A stretch of 64,000 bases of DNA from Rhodobiaceae bacterium (GCA_020637985.1 JACKJK010000006.1:259554-323553); one strand, 5' to 3'; positions 20,301-29,738 are shown, counted from the stretch's first letter. Numbers and translations are program-made. Notes: generated by a model from the letters alone, not told the origin.

Positions 20301-22240
20301 TCGGTGAGGAGGCCGCCGTAGGCGTCGATGTCGACCGGGCTCGCGTCGGCGCGCTCCAGCACCATCTCGTGCATGAAGATGCGGCCGGGGTCCGGTTCGC
20401 CGGAGCGGTCGATATGGAAGGAGCGTTCGGAAATCACCCGGAAGCCCATGTTCTCCAGGATCGGCACGCGTTCGGACAAGGGGATCGGATCTGCGAGGTT
20501 GAAGACCTTGAGCAGGATCCTGGCGGCCGTGTCGCCGGCCTCGTGCGGCAGGAAGCGGATGGCGAGCGGATTGCCAACGGTCAGCCGGTCGACGACCTCG
20601 ATGTCCTCGACGGCCTGCTGGGCGGGGAAGGCCTCCTGGTAGGCGATGGAGAAGGCGTTGCGGTAGCGCTCGGCGATGGCGAGCGCGGTCAGCGGTTCGT
20701 GGTGGCTCTTCAGGGCATCGTCGATGGCGTCGCGCCAGGTGCGCGCGATCTCGGCGACCCTGGCTTCGAGGCCGGCCTGTTCCGGATTGGGCGTTTCGCC
20801 CTCGCTCCTGCCAATCACGTAGTGAACGCGCGCGAGCGTGCCTTCCGGGAAGGAAGGATAGTAGGACGAGACACGCCCGGCGAAGACCTCGGCGAGGTGG
20901 TTGCCGATCTTGCGGCGCACCTCTGAATTGTAGCGATCGCGCGGAACGTAGACGATCGCCGAGACGAAGCGGTCGAACTTGTCGGCTCGCACCAGCACCC
21001 GGATGCGCGGGCGCTCCGAGAGGTGGTGGATGGCAAGCGCGAAGCGATACAGCGTTTCGGAATCGATCTGGAACAGTTCGTCGCGCGGGAAGGTGTCGAG
21101 AACGTTCTGCAGGCCCTTGCCCGAATGGCTGGACGGGTCGAAGCCGGCCATTTCCATAACCTGGGCGGCCTTGCGGCGCAGGTAGGGAATCGAGCCGACC
21201 GACTTGTTGTAGGCGGTCGAGGTATACAGGCCGACGATGCGCAACTCGCCGACGAGGTTGCCGCCAGCATCGAACTTCTTGACGCCGATGTAGTCGAGGT
21301 AGACGCGGCGGTGGACGGTCGACTTGACGTTCGCCTTGGTGACGATCAGCGGCACCGGCTGGTTGAGGAAGGCGCGGATCTCGGGCGTGTAGGTGACGAA
21401 CTCGCGGCCGCGCCGCAGCACCTTCACCTCGGGATCGCGCAGCAAGCCGAGGCCGCCAGCCTCGCCATCATCGACATGCTCGATTCGGGCCTGCTCGGTG
21501 GTGGCCGAGAAATCGTACTGGCGCATGCCCAGGAAGGTGAAATTGTTGTCGCGCAGCCATTCGAGGAACTGCACCGCCTCGGCGATCTCTTCCACGGGGA
21601 TCGGCGGCGGGGCGTTGCGGTAGTCGGCGATGGCCGCGTCGAGATGGGCGAGCATCGCGCGCCAGTCGGCAACGCACTTGCGCACATCCGTGAAAATGCC
21701 CTGGAGGGATTTCTGCAGGTCGCGGCGCAGGAGGTCGGAATCGATGCGCGCGACGTGGATGTGAATGCAGCTTTCCGGCTGGCCGGCGGATTTCCCGGCA
21801 CGATTCCAGACCCCTTCGATCTGCTTGAGCTTGCCCTTCGCGTCGCGGACCGCGGACATGATCGGATGCAGCACGAGGCGCACTTCCAGCCCGCGCTCAG
21901 TGAGTTCGGCCATCGCCGAATCGAGCAGGAACGGCATGTTGTCGTTGATGATGTCGATGACGGTGACGGCATCGAGCGCGCCGCCCTCGCGCGGCGATTC
22001 GGGATTGCGGACCTGGACGAGCGTCGCGCCGGGGCGGTGCGCCTCCAAAAGTGCGCAGGATTCGCGCGCCGTTGCGGCGAGTTCCTCGGGCGAATAGGCC
22101 GACAGGTCCTCGTATGGCGCCTTGGCGAACAGCGCCGCCGCGAAGTCCGAGCTGGCGGTGTCGGCCTTTCCCTTGCCGGACAGCCGGGCAATGGTTGCCG
22201 CAACGAGTGCGCCGCGCTTGTCGTCGTCAGGATCGCGCAT
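17372..22240 (-). CDS. gdh2: NAD-specific glutamate dehydrogenase, large (about 180 kDa) type
   Basis: A 1622-residue enzyme that oxidatively deaminates glutamate to 2-oxoglutarate with NAD. It belongs to the giant GDH family found in Streptomyces, Pseudomonas and Caulobacter (GdhZ). The N-terminal about 700 residues carry ACT-like regulatory modules (TVIDIINDNMPFLLDSAMAEL near residue 92). The catalytic Rossmann region contains FNARIEGVHLRFG-type YSPRVEGVHLRFGEIARGGLRWSDR, KNAVIVPVGSKGGFV and VGVGDMSGDVFGNGMLLS (NAD and glutamate binding). ATG 22240 fits known N-termini (MRDPDDDKRGALV); an in-frame ATG at 22510 would run into the divergent gene. Known relatives are allosterically controlled by amino acids or TCA intermediates. 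Confidence 0.96.
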   Translation of the reverse strand: MRDPDDDKRGALVAATIARLSGKGKADTASSDFAAALFAKAPYEDLSAYSPEELAATARESCALLEAHRPGATLVQVRNPESPREGGALDAVTVIDIINDNMPFLLDSAMAELTERGLEVRLVLHPIMSAVRDAKGKLKQIEGVWNRAGKSAGQPESCIHIHVARIDSDLLRRDLQKSLQGIFTDVRKCVADWRAMLAHLDAAIADYRNAPPPIPVEEIAEAVQFLEWLRDNNFTFLGMRQYDFSATTEQARIEHVDDGEAGGLGLLRDPEVKVLRRGREFVTYTPEIRAFLNQPVPLIVTKANVKSTVHRRVYLDYIGVKKFDAGGNLVGELRIVGLYTSTAYNKSVGSIPYLRRKAAQVMEMAGFDPSSHSGKGLQNVLDTFPRDELFQIDSETLYRFALAIHHLSERPRIRVLVRADKFDRFVSAIVYVPRDRYNSEVRRKIGNHLAEVFAGRVSSYYPSFPEGTLARVHYVIGRSEGETPNPEQAGLEARVAEIARTWRDAIDDALKSHHEPLTALAIAERYRNAFSIAYQEAFPAQQAVEDIEVVDRLTVGNPLAIRFLPHEAGDTAARILLKVFNLADPIPLSERVPILENMGFRVISERSFHIDRSGEPDPGRIFMHEMVLERADASPVDIDAYGGLLTDAFMATIQGRAENDGYNGLVIRAGLAWRDVAMLRAVSRYLRQVRIAYSQDYMWEALLRNSAIARHLVDLFHARFRPDTALGLKTGEPRGKAETDVMARIEAALESVPSLDDDRIVRRFANIVRAMLRTNFYQTDQHGHPVDTIAFKIASRQVEAMPEPRPLREIFVYSPRVEGVHLRFGEIARGGLRWSDRPQDFRTEVLGLVKAQQVKNAVIVPVGSKGGFVPKQMPAGADREAIQAEGIACYKLFVGSMLDITDNIEGDRIEPPSSVVRHDGDDPYLVVAADKGTATFSDIANAISEGHEFWLGDAFASGGSAGYDHKKMGITARGGWEAVKRHFRERDIDIQTTPFTVVGVGDMSGDVFGNGMLLSQKIRLLAAFDHRDIFIDPDPDPAKSFAERKRLFELPRSSWKDYNPKLIAKGGGVFSRADKAIPVSAEMKALLGLSGKTATPQDVMKAILSAKADLLWFGGIGTYVRSPQETDDQVGDRANDAIRISTDDLRVTAVGEGANLGMTQLARIAFARKDGRVNSDAIDNSAGVNSSDLEVNIKIALGTVVRAGELTIPERNKFLASMTEDVAGLCLRNNYLQTLALSLDERRARQNLGFAQRLMRGLEKRGKLDRDVENLPSDAQIADMAARGIGLTRPETAVLLAYAKIDLYESLLASSIPDDPYLGRELGRYFPPALSKKYPDAIANHRLRREIIATMLSNSMINRGGPTFLARVRDETGASVDEISGAFALARDGFQMTALNTELDKLDNMIGGRLQLELYAEIEDLLTASVVWFLRNEDTTGGLADKVAHFQKGIETIARALDKLLPPAFRNMVERRREQLVSGGLPAPLAGHIAGLLFLSRAPDIIRVADDTGASLLAAAETFYAIGEMFSIGPLIRQAQDLRLDDYYERIALSRTIDAMSVAQRRITARLVQGGGKGAAAIEKWQASHGTVIARVRSALEELNQSELTVAKLAVAAGLFADLARD

Positions 22241-22478
22241 CTTGGCATTCCCCACTTGTTCAGGGTTCTTTCGCCGGAAAGCGGCGCCTTGTGCTGGCGC
22301 CTTGCGACTGCTCGTGGCAGATCGGATGCGGCGAACGGAGACCCTGCATTTCCTCCCGTTCCGGCCGACAGTGTTGCGCGTTGGCTTGGCGCTTGTCGAG
22401 ATGGCCTGGAACCTTGATCGGCTGCTAGGATGGGACAGAACTACGAACAAAGTGTCACGAACCGGGAAGCGGAGACCC

Positions 22479-23060
22479 ATGAACAAGCCGAATGCGTCCG
22501 AACCTGCCATCGCCCTGAACCTGGAGCAGGAAGCGCCGCTGAGCGAACGCCAGGAAGCCTATTTCGCAAAGTGCCAGGAAAAGCTCGGGATGATTCCCAA
22601 CGTGCTCGTGGCCTACGCGTTCAACCCGGTGAAGCTGCAGGCCTTCGCCGACATGTACAACGACCTGATGCTGGGCGATTCGGCGCTGTCGAAGCTCGAG
22701 CGCGAGATGATCGCCGTCGTCGTTTCGTCCGCGAACCGCTGCTTCTACTGCCTGACCGCGCATGGCGCGACGGTGCGCCAGCTATCCGGTGACCCCAAGC
22801 TCGGCGAGCAGATGGTGATGAACTGGCGCGCCGCGAAGCTCGACGCGCGGCAGTACGCCATGCTGGCGTTCGCCTGGAAGTTGACGCGCGAGCCCGACGC
22901 CATCGAGGAGGGTGACCGGCAGGCGTTGCGCGATGCGGGCTTCAGCGATCGCGACATCTGGGACATCGCGGCCGTCGCCGGGTTCTTCAACATGTCGAAC
23001 CGCATCGCTGCGGCTTCCGACATGCGCCCCAACGACGCCTATCACGCCCTGGCGAGGTAG
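22479..23060 (+). CDS. Peroxidase-related AhpD-fold protein (carboxymuconolactone decarboxylase family)
   Basis: A 193-residue protein of the AhpD/CMD superfamily, uncharacterised peroxidase-related subgroup. The redox motif is SSANRCFYCLTAHG, giving Cys88 and Cys91 and His95; the preceding LEREMIAVVVS helix carries the proton-relay Glu typical of AhpD. It lacks any signal peptide and should be cytosolic. Such proteins are usually annotated as alkylhydroperoxidases, but reductant and substrate are not known for this subgroup. ATG 22479 has GGAGAC immediately upstream (22471-22476). It is divergent from gdh across 238 bp and convergent with the LysR gene, 14 bp apart. Confidence 0.88.
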   Translation: MNKPNASEPAIALNLEQEAPLSERQEAYFAKCQEKLGMIPNVLVAYAFNPVKLQAFADMYNDLMLGDSALSKLEREMIAVVVSSANRCFYCLTAHGATVRQLSGDPKLGEQMVMNWRAAKLDARQYAMLAFAWKLTREPDAIEEGDRQALRDAGFSDRDIWDIAAVAGFFNMSNRIAAASDMRPNDAYHALAR

Positions 23061-23074
23061 GGCCGGGCCGGCGG

Positions 23075-23959
23075 TCAGCCGCGCACGAAGGCGGTGCGGC
23101 TTGCCTCGACGCGGGCGGTGATGAAGTCGATCAGCTCGGTGACGCGGCGCAGGCCGCGCACGTCGGCATGGCTGACGATCCAGTAGCTGAGGGTCAGCGA
23201 GACTTCGGGCAGCACAGGCACGAGGCCGGGGACGTTCGCCGCGGTGTAGTCGTGCACGATGCCGACGCCGCCGCGCGCCAGCGCCTGCATCTGGCCGACG
23301 ATGCTGGCGCATTCGAGGACCTGCCTGCAGCGGTCGAGGAAGGGCTGGCCGTAGTCGAGCGCGGGCGACCAGATCAGGTCCTGGACGTAGGTGACGAACA
23401 GGCACTTGCGGAGGTCGTCCATCGTCTCGACGGGGCCGACGCGATCGAGGTAGGCGCGCGACGCATACAGGCCGAGGGTGTAGTCGGTGAGCTTGCGGGC
23501 GAACAGGCGTCCCTCGGTGGGGCGTTCCAGCGTGATGGCGATGTCAGCCTCGCGCTTGGACAGCGAAAAGCTGCGCGGCAGGGGCACCAGCTGGATGCGC
23601 AGTTCGCGATGGGCTTCGGCCATCTCGGTCAGCAGCGGCGCGAGAAAGAAGTTGCCGAAGCCGTCCGGCGCGCCGATGCGCACGGTCCCGGCAAGGCTGA
23701 CATCGCCCTGGCCAACAGCGGACTGCGCCTGCATGGCGTCGGATTCCATGCGCTCGGCGATCGGCAGCAGGCGTTCGCCGGCGGGGGTGAGGATGACGCC
23801 GGAGGTGTGGCGTTCGAACAGCGTGGCGCCGAGATCGGCTTCAAGCGCACCGATCCGGCGGCTGGCAGTGGCCTGGTCGAGGCCGAGCTTGCGCGCGGCG
23901 CCGAGAATCTGCCCGGCCCGCGCCACAGCCAGAAAGACGCGCAGGTTGTCCCATTTCAT
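23075..23959 (-). CDS. LysR-family regulator, likely controlling mmsA
   Basis: A 294-residue LysR-type transcription factor. The winged helix-turn-helix occupies residues 4-62 (DNLRVFLAVARAGQILGAARKLGLDQATASRRI) and the substrate-binding domain follows from about 90 (GTVRIGAPDGFGNFFLAPLL). It is divergently transcribed from mmsA with 102 bp between the starts, the classic LysR layout, so it most likely regulates that aldehyde dehydrogenase and itself. The effector is unknown; a branched-chain amino-acid or inositol breakdown intermediate would fit. ATG 23959 is chosen because the HTH begins immediately and longer frames run antisense through mmsA. Confidence 0.93.
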   Translation of the reverse strand: MKWDNLRVFLAVARAGQILGAARKLGLDQATASRRIGALEADLGATLFERHTSGVILTPAGERLLPIAERMESDAMQAQSAVGQGDVSLAGTVRIGAPDGFGNFFLAPLLTEMAEAHRELRIQLVPLPRSFSLSKREADIAITLERPTEGRLFARKLTDYTLGLYASRAYLDRVGPVETMDDLRKCLFVTYVQDLIWSPALDYGQPFLDRCRQVLECASIVGQMQALARGGVGIVHDYTAANVPGLVPVLPEVSLTLSYWIVSHADVRGLRRVTELIDFITARVEASRTAFVRG

Positions 23960-23997
23960 GATCGTATATTCCGCATAGCGGGTTCGATGGATTGCGC

Positions 23998-24014
23998 ATT
24001 TCCAATTGCGAAAT
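23998..24014. promoter_or_regulatory. Candidate LysR-type operator between LysR gene and mmsA
   Basis: Imperfect dyad ATTTC (23998-24002), 7-nt spacer, GAAAT (24010-24014). It contains a T-N11-A core (T23999, A24011) as in LysR boxes and sits centrally in the divergent promoter region. Three ATTGC copies (23991, 24005, 24013) overlap it. Assignment is by position and symmetry only. Confidence 0.45.
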
Positions 24015-24061
24015 TGCAGAACATACTTGAAGCACGAAATTTCAGCGCGCGGGAGGATTCC

Positions 24062-25561
24062 ATGCAGGAGATCGGGCATTTCATCGGCGGCAAGAAGGTT
24101 GCCGGCAAGAGCGGGCGGTTCGCCGACGTCTACAATCCGGCGACCGGCGAGGTGCAGGCGAAGGTCGCGCTGGCCAGTCAGGCGGAGGTGCGCGCCGCTG
24201 TGGAGAACGCGGCTGCCGCGCAGCCGGAGTGGGCGGCGCAGAACCCGCAGAAGCGGGCGCGGGTGATGATGAAGTTCGTCGACCTGCTGCATCGCGACAT
24301 GGACAAGCTTGCCGAGGCGCTGTCGCGCGAACACGGTAAGACGCTGCCCGATGCCAAGGGCGACGTCATCCGCGGCCTCGAGGTGGCGGAGTTCTGCATC
24401 GGCGCGCCGCACCTGCTGAAGGGCGAGTTCTCGGAAGGCGCAGGGCCGGGCATCGACATGTACTCGATGCGCCAGCCGCTCGGCGTCGTCGCCGGCATCA
24501 CGCCGTTCAACTTCCCGGCGATGATCCCGATGTGGAAGTTCTGCCCGGCGATCAGCGCCGGCAACGCCTTCATCCTGAAGCCGTCCGAACGCGATCCGTC
24601 CGTGCCGATCATGCTGGCCGAGCTGATGCTGGAAGCGGGCGCGCCGGCCGGCATCCTCAACGTCGTCAACGGTGACAAGGAGGCCGTCGACGCGGTGCTC
24701 GACGACACCGACATCCAGGCAGTCGGATTCGTCGGATCGACAGCGATCGCGCACTACGTCTATTCGCGTGGCTGCGCGGCGGGCAAGCGGGTGCAGTGCT
24801 TCGGCGGCGCCAAGAACCACATGATCATCATGCCCGACGCCGACATGGACCAGGCCGTCGACGCGCTGGTGGGTGCGGGCTATGGCGCCGCCGGCGAGCG
24901 TTGCATGGCGGTCTCGGTCGCGGTTCCCGTCGGCGAGGAGACTGCCGACAGGCTGATCGCGAAGCTGGCGCCGCGTGTGGAGAGCCTGAAGATCGGGCCC
25001 TACACGGCCGGCGACGACGTCGATTTCGGCCCGCTGGTGACGAAGGATGCCTATGCCCGCGTCAAGGGACTCGTCGACCGCGGCGTCGCGGAAGGCGCCA
25101 AGCTCGTGGTCGACGGCCGCGACTTCAAGCTGCAGGGCTACGAGAACGGCAACTTCATCGGCGGCTGCCTGTTCGACAACGTGACGAAGGACATGGACAT
25201 CTACAAGACCGAGATCTTTGGCCCGGTCTTGTCGACGGTGCGCGCCAAGACCTACGAGGAAGCGCTCGGGCTGGCCATGGATCACGAGTACGGCAACGGC
25301 ACGGCGATCTTCACCCGCGACGGCGATGCCGCGCGCGACTTCGTCAGCCGGGTCAACATCGGCATGGTCGGCGTCAACGTGCCGATCCCGGTGCCGCTGG
25401 CCTACCACACGTTCGGCGGCTGGAAGAAGTCGGGCTTCGGCGACCTCAACCAGCATGGCCCCGACTCCTTCCGGTTCTACACGCGCACCAAGACGGTCAC
25501 CGCGCGCTGGCCCTCGGGCATCAAGGACGGGGCGGAGTTCGTCATCCCGACGATGAAGTAG
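24062..25561 (+). CDS. mmsA: Methylmalonate-semialdehyde dehydrogenase (CoA-acylating)
   Basis: A 499-residue aldehyde dehydrogenase superfamily enzyme converting methylmalonate semialdehyde to propionyl-CoA (or malonate semialdehyde to acetyl-CoA) with NAD and CoA. Diagnostic features are GVVAGITPFNFPAMIPMWK (141-159), NAD-binding GFVGSTAIA, the MMSDH-specific FGGAKNHMIIMPDAD (247-261, where other ALDHs have ELGGKN) and catalytic Cys281 in GAAGERCMAVS. These separate MmsA/IolA from other ALDHs. Function lies in valine and pyrimidine or inositol catabolism; no other genes of those pathways are adjacent. It faces a LysR gene that probably controls it. Confidence 0.95.
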   Translation: MQEIGHFIGGKKVAGKSGRFADVYNPATGEVQAKVALASQAEVRAAVENAAAAQPEWAAQNPQKRARVMMKFVDLLHRDMDKLAEALSREHGKTLPDAKGDVIRGLEVAEFCIGAPHLLKGEFSEGAGPGIDMYSMRQPLGVVAGITPFNFPAMIPMWKFCPAISAGNAFILKPSERDPSVPIMLAELMLEAGAPAGILNVVNGDKEAVDAVLDDTDIQAVGFVGSTAIAHYVYSRGCAAGKRVQCFGGAKNHMIIMPDADMDQAVDALVGAGYGAAGERCMAVSVAVPVGEETADRLIAKLAPRVESLKIGPYTAGDDVDFGPLVTKDAYARVKGLVDRGVAEGAKLVVDGRDFKLQGYENGNFIGGCLFDNVTKDMDIYKTEIFGPVLSTVRAKTYEEALGLAMDHEYGNGTAIFTRDGDAARDFVSRVNIGMVGVNVPIPVPLAYHTFGGWKKSGFGDLNQHGPDSFRFYTRTKTVTARWPSGIKDGAEFVIPTMK

Positions 25562-25678
25562 GCCGTCGCCGGCCTTGGCCGGGTGAAACAGAGCGTAACA
25601 ACAGTTTAACCACGGGCTGGTCGGTGCGGTTGCCCCGACCGGCCCGTTGGCTTATTTTCGCCCCGCCGGGGGGTCGGC

Positions 25679-26218
25679 ATGTATTCGGGGAATTCTGTCT
25701 TGCTGTTCAGGACCATCGCCATCGCGGCGACTGCGCTGATGCTTGCCGGCTGCGGCAACTCCATGTCGCGGCGCATGCCGATCCAGATGAACCCGGCGCC
25801 GACCGCGCCGGTGGCCAGCGAACAGCTCGCGCCGCCGTCGGGCATGGCTCAGCAGCCCGGCGAATCGGCTGCCATTTCCAATCCGGCACCACAACCCAGC
25901 GCGCAGCAGCCAAGCTCGGTCGCAACCACGGGGGCGCCGCCGGCCAAGGAAGACCTGCTCGGCCAGTGGACGATCGCGGATTCCACGTCGAGCTGCCAGC
26001 TCAACGTCTCGCTGACCGGCTGGAGCGGCGGCTACCGCGCCTCGACGCGCAATTGCACGAGCGAGGAACTGAAGAAGATCGGCGCCTGGAACATCGAGGG
26101 CAGCAATGTCGTCCTGAAGGACCAGGCCGGGCAGCCGCTCGCGGCGCTGGCGCGCACCGGCGAACGGCGGTTCGACGGCTCGCTGGCGATCGGCGGCGCG
26201 GTGGCGATCCTGCGCTGA
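25679..26218 (+). CDS. Lipoprotein with AprI/Inh-type protease inhibitor domain (Omp19-like)
   Basis: A 179-residue lipoprotein. The signal peptide ends in the lipobox LMLAGC with Cys25 as the lipidated residue. Residues 30-88 are a flexible Pro/Gln/Ala/Ser-rich linker. The C-terminal domain (about 89-179) runs from DLLGQWTIADSTSSCQLNVSLTGWSGGYRA through GERRFDGSLAIGGAVAILR, which is the eight-stranded Inh barrel pattern with the two usual cysteines (SSCQL, TRNCTS). It resembles Brucella Omp19, an outer-membrane lipoprotein that inhibits host proteases. Whether this protein protects against external or self proteases is not known. Start ATG 25679; the 117 bp upstream should hold its promoter. 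Confidence 0.85.
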   Translation: MYSGNSVLLFRTIAIAATALMLAGCGNSMSRRMPIQMNPAPTAPVASEQLAPPSGMAQQPGESAAISNPAPQPSAQQPSSVATTGAPPAKEDLLGQWTIADSTSSCQLNVSLTGWSGGYRASTRNCTSEELKKIGAWNIEGSNVVLKDQAGQPLAALARTGERRFDGSLAIGGAVAILR

Positions 26219-26339
26219 GGCCGCCGCGCTTTCCTTTCAGACAATTGATTCGATGCGACTGGACAACGCCCCCGTGGACCGGTTCATGTTGCAGAATCGG
26301 CCGTGGGCGGGTCACGTGCCGGCGTGACGGGGGGTCTGC

Positions 26340-26993
26340 ATGGCCGAATATCGACTGCACTGCTTTGCCCAATCGGGAAACGCCTACAAAGCGGCGTTGC
26401 ATCTGGAGCTTTCCGGGGCGGACTGGGAACCGGTCTTCGTCGACTTCTTCAACGGCGAGACGCGGACGTCGGAATACCGCCGCGTCAATGTCATGGGCGA
26501 GGTGCCGCTGCTCGAGCACGCCGGCAGGACGCTGACCCAGTCCGGCGTGATCCTCGACTACCTGGCCGGGACGACGGGGCGCTTCGGACCGGCCAACGAC
26601 GATGAAAGGCGCGAGATCTGGCGCTGGATCCTGTTCGACAACCACAAGCTGACGAGCTACCTGGCGACGCACCGCTTCCTGCACCATTTCACACAGGGCG
26701 CCGACCCGGCCGTCCTCGGATTTCTGAACGGCCGGGCGAAGGCGGCGCTCAAGGTCCTCGATTCGCATCTCGACGGGCGCGACTTCGCGGTTGCCGGGCG
26801 GGCGACGATCGCCGACCTGTCGATGGTGGGCTACATGTACTACGGCGACGAACTCGGCATCGACGTCGACGGGGCGTTCGGCAACGTCGCGCGCTGGCGC
26901 GACCGGATTTCCGACATGGCGGGCTGGAAACACCCTTACGACCTGATGCCCGGCCATCCGCTGCCGCCGCGCGGCCAGACCGTCAGTTCATAA
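26340..26993 (+). CDS. Glutathione S-transferase family protein
   Basis: A 217-residue cytosolic GST. The thioredoxin-like N-terminal domain (1-80) has the start motif CFAQSGNAYKAALHLE, with Ser12 in the place of the activating Ser/Cys, and the cis-Pro loop GEVPLLEHAGRTLTQSGVILDYL. The helical C-terminal domain follows (90-200) with GRATIADLSMVGYMYY, the N-capping box region. The substrate is unknown. It lies 10 bp ahead of the second AhpD-like gene on the same strand, so the two are probably co-transcribed and both thiol-linked. Confidence 0.92.
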   Translation: MAEYRLHCFAQSGNAYKAALHLELSGADWEPVFVDFFNGETRTSEYRRVNVMGEVPLLEHAGRTLTQSGVILDYLAGTTGRFGPANDDERREIWRWILFDNHKLTSYLATHRFLHHFTQGADPAVLGFLNGRAKAALKVLDSHLDGRDFAVAGRATIADLSMVGYMYYGDELGIDVDGAFGNVARWRDRISDMAGWKHPYDLMPGHPLPPRGQTVSS

Positions 26994-27003
26994 GGGGGAC
27001 GAC

Positions 27004-27408
27004 ATGGCAACAGTGAAGCTGCTCGCGGACAACGAGATGGCGCCGGAGGCGCGGGCCGTCCTCGACGATATCCGCAAGACCCGCGGCACCGATTTCATCA
27101 ACAACTTCTGGCGCGCGCTGGCGCACGACCCGGCGTTGCTGAAGCGCACCTGGGAGAGCATCAAGCAGGTGATGGCGCCGGGTGCGCTCGACCCGCTGAC
27201 CAAGGAAATGCTGTACATCGCGGTGTCGGCGACCAATGGCTGCGACTACTGCATCCATTCGCACACGGCGTCGGCGCGGGCCAAGGGCATGAGCGATGTC
27301 ATGCTGATGGAGCTGATGGCGGTCGTCGGCATGGCCAACGAGACCAACAGGCTTGCCAACGGCCTGTCCGTGCCGGTCGACGCCGCCTTTCGGGTCGGCG
27401 AGGACTGA
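27004..27408 (+). CDS. Carboxymuconolactone decarboxylase / AhpD-like protein
   Basis: A 134-residue protein with the AhpD redox core SATNGCDYCIHSHTASA: Cys80, Cys83 and His87. The preceding LTKEMLYIAV helix supplies the proton-relay Glu. The motif suggests a thiol-dependent peroxidase or a reductase partner, but many family members are untested. RBS GGGGGAC lies at 26994-27000. It is sandwiched between the GST gene (10 bp upstream) and zapE (30 bp downstream) in one probable transcript. Confidence 0.9.
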   Translation: MATVKLLADNEMAPEARAVLDDIRKTRGTDFINNFWRALAHDPALLKRTWESIKQVMAPGALDPLTKEMLYIAVSATNGCDYCIHSHTASARAKGMSDVMLMELMAVVGMANETNRLANGLSVPVDAAFRVGED

Positions 27409-27438
27409 GCGGCGCATGAACCTTGCGGGACGCCTGGC

Positions 27439-28611
27439 TTGAGCCTTCGCGAGACATATGACCGGCTGGTGGACGCAGGGACGCTGGAGCACGACGATGC
27501 TCAGGAAGCGCTGATCGGCCGGCTTGAGCGGCTGGAGCGCGCCATCGTTGCGCAGGAGGCGGCGCGGATGGGGTTCCTGTCGCGCTTCCTGCGCAGCCGC
27601 CATGTCGTGCCCGACGTGAAGGGGCTCTACATCCACGGTGCGGTCGGGCGCGGCAAGTCCATGTTGATGGACCTGTTCTTCGCCGGCATCGAGCACCCGG
27701 CCAAGCGGCGCGCGCATTTCCACGACTTCATGGCCGACGTGCACGAGCGCATCCACGCCGAACGACAGCGCGCGAAGGAAACCGGCGGCGGCGACCCGAT
27801 CGGGCCGGTGGCCAACGCGCTTGCCGACGAGGCGCGGCTGTTGTGCTTCGACGAGTTCTCGGTCACCGACATCGCCGACGCGATGATCCTGGGGCGTCTG
27901 TTCACCGTGCTGTTCGAGCGCGGCGTGGTTCTGGTCGCCACCTCCAACACGGCGCCGGAAAACCTCTACCACAAAGGCCTCAACCGGCAGCTCTTCCTGC
28001 CGTTCATCGAGCTGCTGGCAAACCAGGTCGACGTCTTCGAGCTCGATGCGCGCACCGACTTCCGGCTGGAGAAGCTCGCCGGGGCGCCGGTCTACCACGT
28101 GCCGGCGGATGCGCGCGCGCGCAAGGCGCTCAATGCTGCGTTCGAGCGGCTGTCGGGGGTGAAGCGAGGCGAGCCGGCGCAAATCCCGGCGAAGGGACGC
28201 AGCATCGCGGTGCCCCAGGCGCATGCCGGGGTGGCGCGTTTTTCCTTCGACGCGTTGTGCGACCGGCCGCTGGGGGCTGCCGACTACATCCGCGTCGCGC
28301 GCGCCTACCACACCATCATCGTCGACACGATTCCCGTCCTCGATCCCCCGCAGCGCAACCAGGCGCGGCGGCTGGTGTGGCTGATCGATGCGCTCTACGA
28401 GCGCAAGGTCAAGCTGATCGCGTCCGCCGAGGCCGAGCCGCACGAGCTCTACGTGGAAGGCGATTTCGCCAACGAATTCGAGCGCACCGCCTCGCGCATG
28501 ATCGAAATGCGCGGGCAGGACTACCTCGCCGCCCCGCATGGCGGGGAAGGGGGCGACAAAGGACCGGATTCGCCCATTGGTGAACTTGAACACGAGGCGC
28601 AACAAGCGTAA
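27439..28611 (+). CDS. zapE: Cell division protein ZapE (AFG1-like AAA ATPase)
   Basis: A 390-residue P-loop ATPase of the AFG1/ZapE family. Walker A is GAVGRGKS (67-74), Walker B LLCFDEF (134-140), followed by the sensor FERGVVLVATSNTAPENLY. In E. coli ZapE acts on the Z-ring; mitochondrial AFG1 handles respiratory-chain subunits. The position immediately upstream of mdh-suc is conserved in many alphaproteobacteria and would fit a link to respiratory proteins, but that is inference. The start is a TTG at 27439; an ATG at 27417 opens only an eight-codon frame that stops at 27443. The C-terminal 20 residues are acidic and variable. Confidence 0.93.
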   Translation: MSLRETYDRLVDAGTLEHDDAQEALIGRLERLERAIVAQEAARMGFLSRFLRSRHVVPDVKGLYIHGAVGRGKSMLMDLFFAGIEHPAKRRAHFHDFMADVHERIHAERQRAKETGGGDPIGPVANALADEARLLCFDEFSVTDIADAMILGRLFTVLFERGVVLVATSNTAPENLYHKGLNRQLFLPFIELLANQVDVFELDARTDFRLEKLAGAPVYHVPADARARKALNAAFERLSGVKRGEPAQIPAKGRSIAVPQAHAGVARFSFDALCDRPLGAADYIRVARAYHTIIVDTIPVLDPPQRNQARRLVWLIDALYERKVKLIASAEAEPHELYVEGDFANEFERTASRMIEMRGQDYLAAPHGGEGGDKGPDSPIGELEHEAQQA

Positions 28612-28738
28612 GCCAACGGCGCTTTATTTCCTACGCATGCGGCGTCGCGGCGGCGCCGCGAGGCCCTTGCGGACCCAGCTTCGACCGCCCGATCCGGCGG
28701 CAAGCACGTCCTGACCGTCCAACCACCGGGGAATTCTC

Positions 28739-29701
<963 letters not shown>

Positions 29702-29715
29702 GGGCTGATACGGGC

Positions 29716-29738
29716 GGCGCGCCGACGCCAGGCGCGCC
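29716..29738 (+). repeat. Paired GGCGCGCC palindromes between mdh and sucC
   Basis: Two identical 8-bp palindromes, 29716-29723 and 29731-29738, separated by 7 nt. In RNA they pair to an 8-bp all-GC hairpin 14 bases after the mdh stop. There is no T-run, so processing or mRNA stabilisation is more likely than termination. Confidence 0.55.

Noticed and set aside
23168..24061. Long in-frame extension upstream of mmsA running antisense through the LysR gene
   Set aside because: Canonical MmsA starts at ATG 24062, and the upstream frame has no family similarity.
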